Of a DNA stretch of 64,000 nucleotides, positions 22,261 to 33,250 are shown piece after piece. The notes under the pieces are model-generated. The model worked only from the letters and a program-made list of their open reading frames with translations. It ran no database searches and had not been told where the DNA came from. Position 1 is the first letter of the stretch. Every line of letters starts with the position of its first letter. Both the position numbers and the translations under genes were made by a program. This DNA comes from Amyloporia xantha (lineage: Eukaryota; Basidiomycota; Agaricomycetes; Polyporales; Adustoporiaceae), in assembly GCA_036971615.1 (NCBI GenBank), contig JAYKKR010000005.1, positions 434,001 through 498,000 on the forward strand, given 5' to 3'.

Positions 22261-23465
22261 TCAATGCCAGCCCGCCTTCTCGTCCAACGGTACAACACCC
22301 CGAGGTTCCCTTAGCATCTGTCAATCAACAAGTCTCTCAGTCTCGTCAAGCAGCTCCGGCACATATGACACTCACAATGCGAACGACGACAGGAGGCTTT
22401 GTCCACGCCGGATTATCCTCTCCCAGGGTGAATTCTGCGACGGTTGAGAATCCGCAGTGTTCATAGAACCCTGTATTAGCTACATTCGACGAGCCGAGCC
22501 AAGTCGCGCGTCCTTGTGCATCCGCCTGTGAGCGCAAGGAAGGTTTCACAAATTTTTGAATCAGTCCGCGGGCATCAGATTGAACGATATTAATGACATA
22601 CCATGTCTGTGATTTTGGCCACTAGCATGGTCCCATAGCCCCTGCCCTGTTTCTCGGGCGTCGTTGCCAGACTTTGAACAGCGAACATTTCTTCGAGCCT
22701 GTTTCCTAGGGCAGCTTTCGTCGCGGAAACGGACTTACTTATGAGTTCTTGCTCTCGCTGTCGCGTGAAGGAGAGAAGGTAAATGATCACAAGCATCACA
22801 TCGAATATGCTGAGACAGCTAACCTTCATCTGCTCTGGAGACTTTGCACGGGGTAATTTACTCCAGGATGCCACTAAGGTCTTGTGCAGATTGTCATCCG
22901 GTCCGGGAGGACTTCTGTTTTTTACAAGCAGGGTTTCAAGAGCTATTGAGCACAAAGAGCGCTCCAGTACACTCATTGCTATTACCATGCCGCTACTCAC
23001 AATTGTACCACGGCGTCTCCTTGATCGACCGTGAACAGCCGCCGACAGAGCACTTCAAGAGCGAGGCGTAACCCCATTTTCACGCGGATGAGATACTTGG
23101 GGACAGGCGACTTGCTTGCATCCTGAAGTCGCAGGTCAGGAAAGAGATGGAGTGCGTCGGTAAACCTGGTCAATCATCTTCAGGAGAATATACATGATAT
23201 TACCCACTGGAGTCGTGTCGATGTATTCGGAGACTTGGTCCGCCGCAGTCGCGAGTTCTATGCTGCGAACGGCTCGTGGAATGTGAGCTGGCGCGTGCGA
23301 CGCAGAGGGGGAAAATGATTCTGTCAATATATTGTATCCAGTCAGGCGGGACTTACAATATTTCATGGGCTTAACTTGAGCCCTGTCTAGGTGTCCCCAC
23401 GGGTATACGGGATACGCTTCTGCAGATGCAAGGCTGTACATGGCCTGAGGCTTTTCAGACTCCAT
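22261..23465 (-). CDS. GNAT-family N-acetyltransferase, paralog 1
   Basis: Seven exons (23465-23357, 23287-23208, 23122-23001, 22914-22824, 22757-22602, 22525-22376, 22317-22261), 254 residues. GNAT motif A is TTPEKQGRGYGTMLVAKITD, binding the pyrophosphate of acetyl-CoA; motif B follows as WLGSSNVANTGFYEHCGF. The N-terminal 130 residues are specific to this family. The acceptor substrate is unknown; the fold is of the small-molecule acetyltransferase type rather than a histone one. Exons 2, 3, 5 and 6 are 80, 122, 156 and 150 nt, identical in length to the two plus-strand paralogs at 29019 and 30649. Confidence 0.85.
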
Positions 23466-24744
23466 TTGATCAAGTGGAAGGTGAGAGCGATACTCCTGTG
23501 AGGGGGGGGGGCTTCAAACGAGTGCACATCTTAAATCAGTAAGAAAGCCGCTAGGTACATCGTCCATTTGACTGCGTACCGCAGGTTCCGCACTGACAAT
23601 GTGACAAATGCGACAAGTGCGCAGTGATGTGCAGTCGGGGGCTGACTTACGAAAGTTGCGCAGCCGTACTCTTATCTTCTGGCGCAGCAATGTCCCTATT
23701 CTAGAACATTCTCCACCTTTACTGTAGCCTTGTGTGCCAGGAAGGCAGCTACGGTATTTGCAATCATAGCCGGGCGTTGAATTCCAACTTGTAGGGAGTT
23801 GGCGCTGCTCCGCCCGTCCAAGTCCAAATGACCTCAAAACAGGATTTATACCTGAGATAATTTGGTGACAGAGCCTTCAGCAACTCAATAGCAATTTTTA
23901 GTAACAAGTGGACCAAACACGATACATCTTCAAACAATGAACCTCACTCATCTAATCAATCTAACAATAGCTAATAGATGGTCTCCAGTCGTGTAATCTA
24001 CAATCACAGACCAGAGATCATATACCCCTGCAAAACAGACATAGTGAGGAAGAGTTACAAGGATCACTAGATAAGAAAAGAAAAGAGAGAGAAAGTTATC
24101 GACATAAGCGGCCGCTGTGGAGCAACTGAGTAACCATACTGAAGTATGGTAGGGATTTCTCACCAAACAGCAGTAACAGCAATTGGGCCAGCAGCATCTC
24201 GTCAAGGTAAGTATACCGGCCACCATTCACTCGCAAACGAGACAAGAGGCGAGCTCGTCGACATCGATGAATCTGAAAGAGAACCGCAAGGCATGATGAG
24301 CACTGTCCATGCCAAGAAATATACACCGTGGCCCTGGTCCCGTCCGTGAGGTATGACGATCAAACTGAATAGTGAGAAAGGCCAGGGAAGAGACAACTCC
24401 TACTGTAGCAATTTTGAGTGACTGCAGGAGTACTGTATGGTGACTGTATGTACCATGTACCGACCGACCAAGCCAGTGGCCAGAAACGGACAGCTTACGA
24501 AAGCCGGCTAAACCTTTCGGATGCAGCAGAGTGGAGCCCTTACGTAAAATCCCCTCACCGTACATAGATTGATAACCAAATGACAGGTCATTTGGAATTT
24601 AGGAAGAAGTCTGATAAGCGCCCTTCGCGAGCTTGTGCTGCAGCCGCAGTCTCTTGGTCTCGCTCAGTGTGCAGCCTCGGCTTGGTATCATCCTGGTCCG
24701 ATTCTACCTACTTCTGACCGACTCGTCAGAGGTCGGATATTACA
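23466..24744. other. Intergenic, nothing recognised
   Basis: About 1.3 kb between divergent genes (GNAT 1 and the RNase P subunit). It contains a run of about ten G near 23505 and short ORFs (23514-23837, 24227-24565) without motifs. It should hold both promoters. Confidence 0.45.
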
Positions 24745-25615
24745 ATGGCGAAGAAGAATAAAGATCAAGAGCCCACAGTTACTATCAACAGTGTCACGAA
24801 TAGAGACATTCTGCAACGCCTCAACTTCTTGTATCAAGCTGGCACATACCTGAACAGCATCTCATCACCCCGAGATACCATCTCCGCTGATCGCAGGAAT
24901 GAGATACTGTGTCTAGGCGAACCTTCGAGAGCGCGAAAGCAGGAGAAACGGAGAAAGGAGAGACATCCGGCGACTACTGCAGAGTTGTCGAGGAGTTATG
25001 TCAAGTCGATGAAAATCATTGGACAGAAGACCACGGTCAGAATGTAAGCATTCCTAATGACTCTTCAATCCTATTCCTCGCTGACTCTTACCAACAGGGA
25101 CCCGAACGTCAAGCGGACAATTTGCAAAAGCTGTAATACCATCTTGGTACCAGGCACGACGGCGTTGGTGCGAGTTAGACGTAAGTAACATCATACTTGA
25201 TAAGTCGAAGGAGGTGTAAACTATGTTAAACGTTTCCAAAGCGTCTCCCGCTCATGGACATGTCGTGTCCTACATATGTACAAGTTGCAAGACCAAACGG
25301 AATATCCCCGCTCCGCCTGTACTGGACCCTGATGCCTTGCCGGAGTCGTCATCTACTTCTGCACCACCACTACCATCGCATCCAGCGCAAGCCGTGATCG
25401 AAGATCAATCCTCGGCTGAAGACGTAATGCAAATTGATGAAGCAGATCCAGAGGGTCCTGCGGCGTCGCTGCCCGGACGCAAGGGCAAGAGGACACGGAG
25501 GCCGAAAGGGCCAGGAAAGAGGCGCCCACAGCCACGGCTGGCTCCTCTTTTCCAAAGGAAGGGTCATGTAATATTTAGAGGGAACGAGAAGTTGGACGAC
25601 GACGGGACAATCTAG
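24745..25615 (+). CDS. RPR2: RNase P/MRP protein subunit, Rpr2/Rpp21 family
   Basis: Three exons (24745-25043, 25098-25180, 25242-25615), 251 residues. An N-terminal helical part (DILQRLNFLYQAGTYL) and a basic helix precede a zinc ribbon: RTICKSCNTILVPG supplies one CxxC pair and VSYICTSCKTKR the second, as in Rpr2/Rpp21. The family binds the RNA subunit of nuclear RNase P, which removes the 5' leader of pre-tRNA. The C-terminal 100 residues are low complexity with a basic patch (GRKGKRTRRPKGPGKRR), longer than in yeast Rpr2, and may bind RNA or direct nuclear localisation. The paralogous Snm1 cannot be wholly excluded. Confidence 0.85.
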
Positions 25616-25965
25616 TTTGTTGTCATATACATCATTTAGTTCCGGAGCTTCTGCGTCTCTCGTACATCGCGGTGACATGCTTGGCTGCTGTGTATTGCCA
25701 AGCTGCAGCTAACGCACATGGGACGATCACAGACGAAAGGGTTGAATATCTTGTGCGTCTTGACGGACTTCGTACTGTCACGGTACACTGAAGAGTTCAG
25801 AAGTGTTTGGTACCGTCGGCATGCAGAGAATCGATGCAGGCGTTTCCCTTTGCGTTCAAGCGACTTTCCGCGCTACTTAGAACGTGCTTCAGGACTACGG
25901 AAAGGTCAAATCATACCATCTGCAACGAAACTGACAACGCACCAGCCGACTGAAGCATGGGACCA
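25616..25965. other. Convergent spacer
   Basis: 350 bp between the ends of two convergent genes; no structured feature seen. Confidence 0.5.
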
Positions 25966-28119
25966 TCAAACATCGCCGAGGATTTGCACTAGGATCTCCT
26001 TTACAGTCTTTCTATTCCATTCACCATCATGTGAAGGCTCATCCTGCGAGGACATACGGCCGACGGCGGGCCAATTCATGCTCGCCAGTATTTCTTCGTT
26101 GGGTCCATCGCGCACTCGGAGACGATGCGAGACGACCCTGGGGAACACCCTCGCAACGTCGACTTCCGAAATATCCCACACCTCGGCGACCTCTGGGCTT
26201 CGTAGGACAGAGAGATGGCCTTCGGATTCTGACTCGTCCTCAGCAACCGGGCCGCCGAAAGGTAGGTTCACCCTCATGGGGCCATCGGCGTTATCACCCA
26301 CGCTCCCCTCCCCTTGCTTAGGCGTCACATCGTGCGCGGCCCAGTCCATGCCGATCACGTCTTTGTCCCACTCTGCACTCTCCGTAGCACTTGCGCTCTC
26401 CCCACTCATTTCCGTGTTCGTCCCATCCAGGTCCAGCCCTCGTGGCAAAGCCGCGGCCAGGAGCCCAGCACCGACGGAGTCACCAGCCAGCACACGGAAC
26501 GCGCGCACGAGCGCATCCGCGTCCACGTGTGCTCGCCTTGTCAACAGCATCCCATCGAGCAACGGGTGATGCCGTGCGGCATAAAAGAGGTTGCTGAGAT
26601 AGCTCGTGAGGAATGGGTGCATGTTTGTGTGTGCGTGTGCACCGCAAGGGAAGGGGCTCGCGAGCGCGCGAAGCGTAGCCAGTTCCGAGGAGGGCAGAAC
26701 GGGCGCGGGCAGTGGTTTTGACATCGAGGATCGGGTGTTTGGCGAGCGCAATGGTGTGCTAGGAGTGTGCTCAGACGGCGTTGGAAGGGAGCGAGGAGTG
26801 GCGAACGGCGAGGCGTGTGGCGTCGGGCCAGGGGTACCTCTGTATGCATTATATGCCTGGCGTGTAGACGGGGTGATCATAATATCTGCGCTCATGGCGA
26901 ATTTGTCTAGCTGCAAGACAATGTCGTTAACAATCAAATGCTCATTTATAAATAACGGATGCCTTACAAGTGCTCCTAAAAGCGCAGGCCGTTCGCATCC
27001 GTCTGTCTTGCAAACATATACCATTAGGAAATCGTTGGGGAGATTCCACGTCCCACCGACATGCCCATTGTCGCCCATGTTGACCCCTTCCTCAAGCATA
27101 AGTCTTCTGTCCGACAAAACTTGAGACAACTCTCTTTGCACTGGAAGTGAGCTGTGTTCCAAACCGGACACAACAACGGCTTTAGATAGGGTTGGGAGTG
27201 GACGCGTGTTGTCTTCCTCCCCCTGTTCATCTATATCAGCGTCCTGTACGGCTCTCCTTCCGCCTGTAGACGTCAAGGAAGCAGACTCCTCATCCAGAAA
27301 CAGGGGCAAGCGCTCTCCGTACGTCCGACGTGAGCGCAGAGTCGACGAGGGTGTGGAAGCAGAGACCAACGGGCGTCTGGATGACGCGAGGGAAATTTCG
27401 TCGAAAAGGCCGTCTGCATTCGTGTCGCTTGGATGCTTCTCGATGGAGCGAGAGAGGCGAAGGGGCGAAGGGCGAGAGGTCTGAGATAGCGAATGCCGAT
27501 TTCCGAGCGCTGGCGAGCTTGGTGGCCTGCTTCCCGCCCAAGGACTCATGTCGGCACTGAGGCGCGCCGACGGAGATGGGGATGGACGACGAAAGAACAG
27601 GGCACGGAGGAATGCATCGGGGGACTCTGCCCTGTCTTCGCGTGCCGTATGCTTACCCCCTGTAGAACGTTTAGGCTTTGGGGAGGTCTTATGCTTGTGG
27701 GTAGGAAGCCCGAAGACCGTAGTCAACGTCTGGCGAACGTTGTTAGCAATGTGCAGCGCTAACTAATTCTGACATCATCTTCAGACAAAAGGTTTATTCG
27801 TGCTCACCAGGCTTACTAAATGAACTAACAATGCTACATCTTCCTCTCTGGTACGCAGGATGAGGTTCGCGCAAGAGGAAACATCGTCTCTATGTAAATT
27901 CCCAGAGTCTGCCCAACACACCTCGGTGGGATGCCCCTTGACAAATGTCGAGGGCGTGTCTACGCAAGCAATGAGACAGAGAAGAAGGGATTGAAGTACA
28001 ACTGGTTCGAGGGGAAAAGTAGGATGGGTAGTGTGAATTAGCGAGAGAATAGACGGGAAGTAATTTGGTGTTCCATGGGTAGCAAGCAAGGGTGTAGGAG
28101 GGGCTTCAGGTTGATTCAT
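25966..28119 (-). CDS. Unrecognised 702-residue protein
   Basis: Two exons (28119-27808 and 27762-25966) joined by a 45-nt intron; further in-frame introns are possible. The first 110 residues are helical and hydrophobic (LEPVVLQSLLLCLIACVD, EEDVALLVHLVSLLALHIANN). Residues 125-300 are Ser/Pro/Arg-rich and look disordered. A compact conserved-looking core around residues 350-400 contains LMVYVCKTDGCERPALLGAL, RHPLFINEHLIVNDIVLQL. Then come another disordered stretch and a helical region (HPFLTSYLSNLFYAARHHPLL). No membrane helix is clear. The helical ends around the core might be an ARM-like fold, but I cannot assign a family. Confidence 0.65.
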
Positions 28120-29018
28120 CCTCGGTGCTGACAAACAGTATTATGGTGGTTTCCTCGTTCAAATGCTGAACATTGGAACACGGAAGACGTTCACTTTCAG
28201 CTAAGGCCCAGTTCGAAAGAGTCCGAATATCGCAGTGCGCATGGTAGGAGTTGCCCACTATCAACGTGATCGAGGGCAATTCAATAACGTAGGCGCCTGG
28301 CGGCCTGAGCTGATCACGCCGCTGCTCTCGTATAGCACTTCTCTATATCTGACTTCAAGTGCAGTGCACTAGGCCCTTTTCGGACGCGTCTTCAGTCTGG
28401 TGCGCGACTTCCCGTCACGGTGGTCATGCATATGGGTATCGTAAGTCCAGCAATCCGTTTCGCCGCCATAGTGACTCTGGAATTCATTCCCTTTGATGTA
28501 GATGGGACGAAAGCCGAGTAATAAAGCTCTGATGCAGTCATGTTTCTTAGATCAGTTACCAAATATGTTTTCTCCTCGCCTAGTGGAACTGTTGTTCGAC
28601 TATGGACAATATCATACATCCTTCTTCGTGTGCCAGAAGTATGTGGAGCATGGCTTTGGTATCCTTCGATAGCGTGAGGCTTGCAGCTACTACTCATGTA
28701 AAGTAAGCATTTGGACGAAGACGTCTGATGTTCAGGTGTTGATAAGGCCCACGATAAGGGAATCTCAAGGCACTGGTCTACTAGGTGATGTATGCTATTA
28801 TTAACTTTCAAATGTCGATATCTCAAGCTCCTCTTTATCACACAGCGAAAGCATGCCGACGCATATCAATGCTGATAATTTACGGATGGAATTCATTTGC
28901 TTTGTCACGTTGCGACGTTGCGCAGTCCGGACAAGAGCGACAATGTCGTGTAGTAAGCGCTCTGGTGCACGGACAACCGATTTGCTTGTCAGTTCCCTTC
29001 CTCGCAGTTCCCGAGTCA
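28120..29018. other. Intergenic between divergent genes
   Basis: About 900 bp. A 149-codon minus-strand ORF (28841-28392) fills the middle but has no motif, unusual composition and no splice context, so it is not called. The region must contain the promoters of the unknown protein gene and GNAT 2. Confidence 0.4.
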
Positions 29019-30179
29019 ATGGAAACAATCAAAGCAAGTGAACTTGTATACAGAGGGGAAACCAATGCAACAAACGAATTGCGCCATTCGAAGGAGTCTC
29101 ATTTGCTGGAAACGGAAGTCCGCCCGATGAGATACGGTAAGTATGGTCCCCCGCACTCATCGAATTTCTCCACATTCACATCAACATATACCTGCTATTG
29201 GCAGTGGATCTCCCAAATACGATCAGCACAATTAGTATCGCACACGAGGGCGGCCTGCTGGGGGACTACACGAGCAAGACACCAGTGCGTAGCCGGTCAA
29301 TACAACGATTAGAAAATAGCCAGCTAATACCCTCGCTTTTCACTATAGGATGCCCACGAGTCTGTGTTCTACAGATTAAGGTTCAAAGTGACGCGCTTTC
29401 TGCTCTTTGCAGTCAAGGTTCAGACGGGGACCGCCTTTACTATCGGCGGAGGCAATGCTTTCGTAACGCTGTGAACACTCACCCTTCTGTATGCGGTCCG
29501 TATTTGATTCATTAACTCGATTGTGCATCTATAGGACCCCTCCAGGCAGCAAGCCAACCTTCTTCACTCGTGTGATCACAGCTGTTGTCAAATATCTCAA
29601 GCGTCTCGACAGTACAGAACAACGTAAAGTACGTCCGCTCTTATGGATCATTGTAGTAGACGTGTTGCTCAGCGTTTGCATTAATGGTAGCGTACTGCAG
29701 AGTTCCATTCTAAGTATGCCGCTGAGCTCAAAGCAGCGTACGGAGACCGAACAAAGGCGATGTTCTGTGTGAGGACCGTGGCAACCGCTCCACAACATCG
29801 ACGCAAGGGATACGGTACCGCGTTGGTCAGGTCTGTTACGGCGATGGTACGTCACGGAGAGAGTCCAGTGAACCAACCACGGGTGTCTATAATTGGCTTA
29901 TCTTGTCCTTTGAACTTCATCAGGCAGATGCTGGCTCGCGTGCAACGTGGCTTTGCTCGTCCAACATTGACAATACAGCATTCTACGAGAGGTGCGGATT
30001 CGTGACCGTTCGTGAATTCTTGTTGGGCGACAACAATCCCACATGGACTAAACCACCGATTGTCATTCGTATCGTGAGTGAACGCTACGTTTGTTTTATT
30101 TGGCATATTTTTTGATTTCCTCTCGGCGTAGATGGGGAGAGAACCTCAGAACAGCGTGCAGTATGAGGGCGAACAATAA
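29019..30179 (+). CDS. GNAT-family N-acetyltransferase, paralog 2
   Basis: Seven exons (29019-29136, 29205-29284, 29349-29470, 29535-29628, 29691-29846, 29924-30073, 30132-30179), 255 residues. Motif A: ATAPQHRRKGYGTALVRS; motif B: WLCSSNIDNTAFYERCGF, followed by VREFLLGDNNPTWTKPP. Last exon encodes MGREPQNSVQYEGEQ. It is the upstream member of a tandem pair on the same strand, only 470 bp before paralog 3, and its exon lengths match that gene almost throughout. This points to local duplication. The start is the ATG that gives METIKASELVYRG, aligned with the other two paralogs. Confidence 0.85.
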
Positions 30180-30648
30180 ACGGCTTTTTGACTTGGGGTG
30201 TGATCATTGTCGTTACATTCCGTGGAGAACTCGTGACATAGTCTTGAAGTAAAATTTCGGGATAGTTGATTCATGTAAATAACGCTGAGCAGGAGTAAGT
30301 CGAGCGGGTACTAGAGCACGCGGTTGGATATTCTGACGGTGGGGAAGGATGTGTTGTGTACGCGTTGTTTGCCCGGTCAAACGAGCTGCCAGACTGAGGG
30401 GTGCTCCTCGTTGACTCTTCAGTGGATCCTCTTGAGTCTTGACCGTCAACCACTGCATCCCAGCTACGCGTGCTTGCCTATGACGGATAGCCCGACTATA
30501 GGATAGTGTCGTACGTTGCTCTACCAGCCATGCTGAATTCCGCAGCTCGTCACTGCGCACACGAGTCAAACACATCCGGTGCCAGCGCCACCCCCTAAGT
30601 TCGACGACAAAACCATACCGCTGTTATCAGCTTGTCTGTGCGCTAGCA
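30180..30648. promoter_or_regulatory. Promoter region between tandem GNAT genes
   Basis: 470 bp separating GNAT paralogs 2 and 3 on the same strand; holds the terminator of one and promoter of the next. No specific sites recognised. Confidence 0.4.
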
Positions 30649-31806
30649 ATGGGCTCGAAAGCGACAGGCAGACTTGTCTTATTCAAGGGGAATGATGGAG
30701 AAGAGTTTTACGAGAAGGTGCATTCCACCGAAGTCGACGTCAGGCCGTTGAGCTTCAGTGAGTCTGATAATTGTTTGCCATGGCGGGTTCTGATTCCAAA
30801 CACGTTGACCACCTATTTGATAATACCAGCCGATATCGTGCATGCAAGGAATACGTATAAGCTCGCCTTTCGTAACGATCCGCTTTTTGCGTACTTGGGC
30901 AACACACCCGTACGCATTGTCGCAGCGCTCATCGACTAAAGACTCCGACGGTATTGATACCATCTTCTGTATGACAGGATGCGCCTCCGTCTGGTGTCAC
31001 GAAGTGGAAATTAAAGGTGAACGATTATCTCATGCTAGAGGAAAACATATGGACCGGTCATGCTCTCGCAGTCGGCGGCGGAGATGCGTGTGTTACGTTG
31101 TGAGCTGTCTAATTATTTTTATGGGCTTTGCGCATGTTTAAACGCATGCTCTCCATGCATAGCAACGTATCTGGGCCTTCAGGCTTCATACACCGCATAC
31201 TCACAACTCTTGGTGAACTGCATTTCAAATTGATGAGTTCTCCTGAACAACGCAAGGTATTGTTTCATCGAATGTGTGTCTGCGAGTCCGTAATTAACGA
31301 CAAACGACTCTCAGCGCATGTCCGATTTTGCAGGCAAGGTGAAGGCTGCGTTCAAGAGCGCATATGGCGAAAAAGAAGAGGACATGTTTTATATACTCGC
31401 ACTGGCCACTTCGCCCCAACATCAGGGCAAGGGATATGCCACCGCACTCGTCAGGTCTGTCACTGCAATGGTGCGTCAGTTGTCCTGTAATTCTGACACT
31501 GCGGAAGCTCCGGCGTTTAATGACTTCCACCTTGCCCCTTTATGTCTCCAGGCAGACGCTGAGTTGCGTGATACATGGCTAGTTTCGTCCAACGTTGTGA
31601 ATACTGCGTTCTACGAGAGTTGTGGCTTCGCGACGGTTCGAGAATTTCTATTGGGCGACGACAGCTCCACGTGGACCAAGCCTCCCGTTATTATCCGCCT
31701 TGTAAGTTCCTTGGCTGTCGGTGTCAATAATGTTCTTTTGCTGAGGTTTGACTGTACATAGATGGGTCGCGCGCCTCACAATGATCATGCAGACTCGGGG
31801 AATTGA
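30649..31806 (+). CDS. GNAT-family N-acetyltransferase, paralog 3
   Basis: Seven exons (30649-30757, 30830-30909, 30978-31099, 31163-31256, 31315-31470, 31552-31701, 31762-31806), 251 residues. Motif A: ATSPQHQGKGYATALVRS; motif B: WLVSSNVVNTAFYESCGF, then VREFLLGDDSSTWTKPP. Exons 2 to 6 are 80, 122, 94, 156 and 150 nt, exactly as in paralog 2. The divergence lies mainly in the N-terminal half, which probably carries acceptor specificity. The motif A glycine pattern QGKGYA replaces the RxxGYG of paralog 2 but stays compatible with acetyl-CoA binding. Confidence 0.85.
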
Positions 31807-33250
31807 ATGAACCTCACTTGTAACTTTGCCATTTCTGCAGAATATGCTTCTGCAAGGGTTTTAGGGCTTCGATAATGCGATGCTGTACTTCCTTGTAGTC
31901 GCTTCTGCAATAGATTGCGACAGGTTCTTTTGCCTAAATCCTCACCGTACATGGCGGCATTCCACAATGCTCAGTCATTACATGCCAACTATTCATCTGC
32001 AAGGCGCGCTCTACATGGTAACATCGCATCTTTTCTCACGTATCAAGGCGGTTTTGTTTAATATTTGGTGTCTTAGAGCGACTGAGGCACTCGCTCATGG
32101 TGAATCACGCTTGTGAACACATAATCTGTGAGTCCCATCTGCCACATGTAGTTCTTTCTCCCTCACCTTGGACGATGAACGAGACTCGTAAAGTTGCGGA
32201 GTTACATGGACGGTTATCGGGCGTTTCTCGTGGAAGGTCGAGTTCCAAATTGGGCGGATGATAGATGAACATCAACGGCCTGACCAGACGTCCTAGGCAG
32301 CCAGGTAATTCAGTCTCTGCATGGGCTCCGCCTTTCTGGTGAGAACTGCGATTCTTCTGATCTGTCAATTTCTTCTATTGCATTTACATGGATGCTTCAC
32401 ATGTACTAGATCGGAAGGCGTGCCTGGGAACGATTCGCAACTCGCAAGGCGTGTTTGGCGTACGCGCTCTTCAGATTGTTGTCAGGACAGATGTCGAGGA
32501 ATCATCTGCAGCCTTGTATGGAGGCAATGAGTTCCCTCGTGAGCTCATACTTAGGGTCGCTCAGCTTTGTTGGTTGACACAACGAGTGAACCAATAGAAT
32601 GCAATGGGATCAGAATCATGATTCCCTGTCACGTCCCGAACAAGGGGCTGTTCGTCAGCCAATTACTGGGTGGATTGGACGCGCGAGCTCGTGGATGTGT
32701 ATGAGACTGCAACGGACCTGAGTGACCCCTCGGAGTGGTGTATCGCTACAGAGGTGATCCGGCTCGAGCCTTAAGCTGTCTTGAGGTAGGCACGTCTAAC
32801 CTGGGCGGGGCGACCGCGTTCTGACGGTCGCAGCTGAATCCAAAACAGTGCCAAACTGACGGTTGACATGCTGGGTGCAACACACTCACACTGTATCTGA
32901 TCTATCCCCTTCACCATTCCTATTCGCTACCGTAAGCCTACCTACCCTGATGACCATGTCCTTGCGCAGGCCTAGAGCAGTCGCCATCGTTCTTGGCCAA
33001 TACGGTTGACTGCTACATCTCCATCCTAACCAGGTAATCGAGGTCCCTCTGTGATCCGTGGTCCTCGCTAAACTCATCATACGTCTCCATCCGTATCAGT
33101 GACGGTCTTCTTGATTTTGGGCCACAGCATCGCTGTCGCTATAGCGTGCGCTATGCTTCGCTCCTTTCCTCTGCTGGTTTCGCTTCCGCATTGCCCTCTT
33201 GCATCCCGTGGCTGCATACCGCCTACACACCACCAGAGGTGGTGGTGAAG
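31807..33250. other. Intergenic, nothing recognised
   Basis: About 1.4 kb of short overlapping ORFs (31880-32116, 32321-32597 and minus-strand shadows) without motifs. The last part contains the promoter of the receptor-like gene that follows. Confidence 0.45.

Noticed and set aside
23287..23357. 36-nt intron in GNAT paralog 1 using the first AG
   Set aside because: It creates a stop codon and is too short; the next acceptor gives a phase-1 intron matching the other two paralogs.
28392..28841. 149-codon minus-strand ORF as a gene
   Set aside because: No motif, no splice context, composition like surrounding noncoding sequence.
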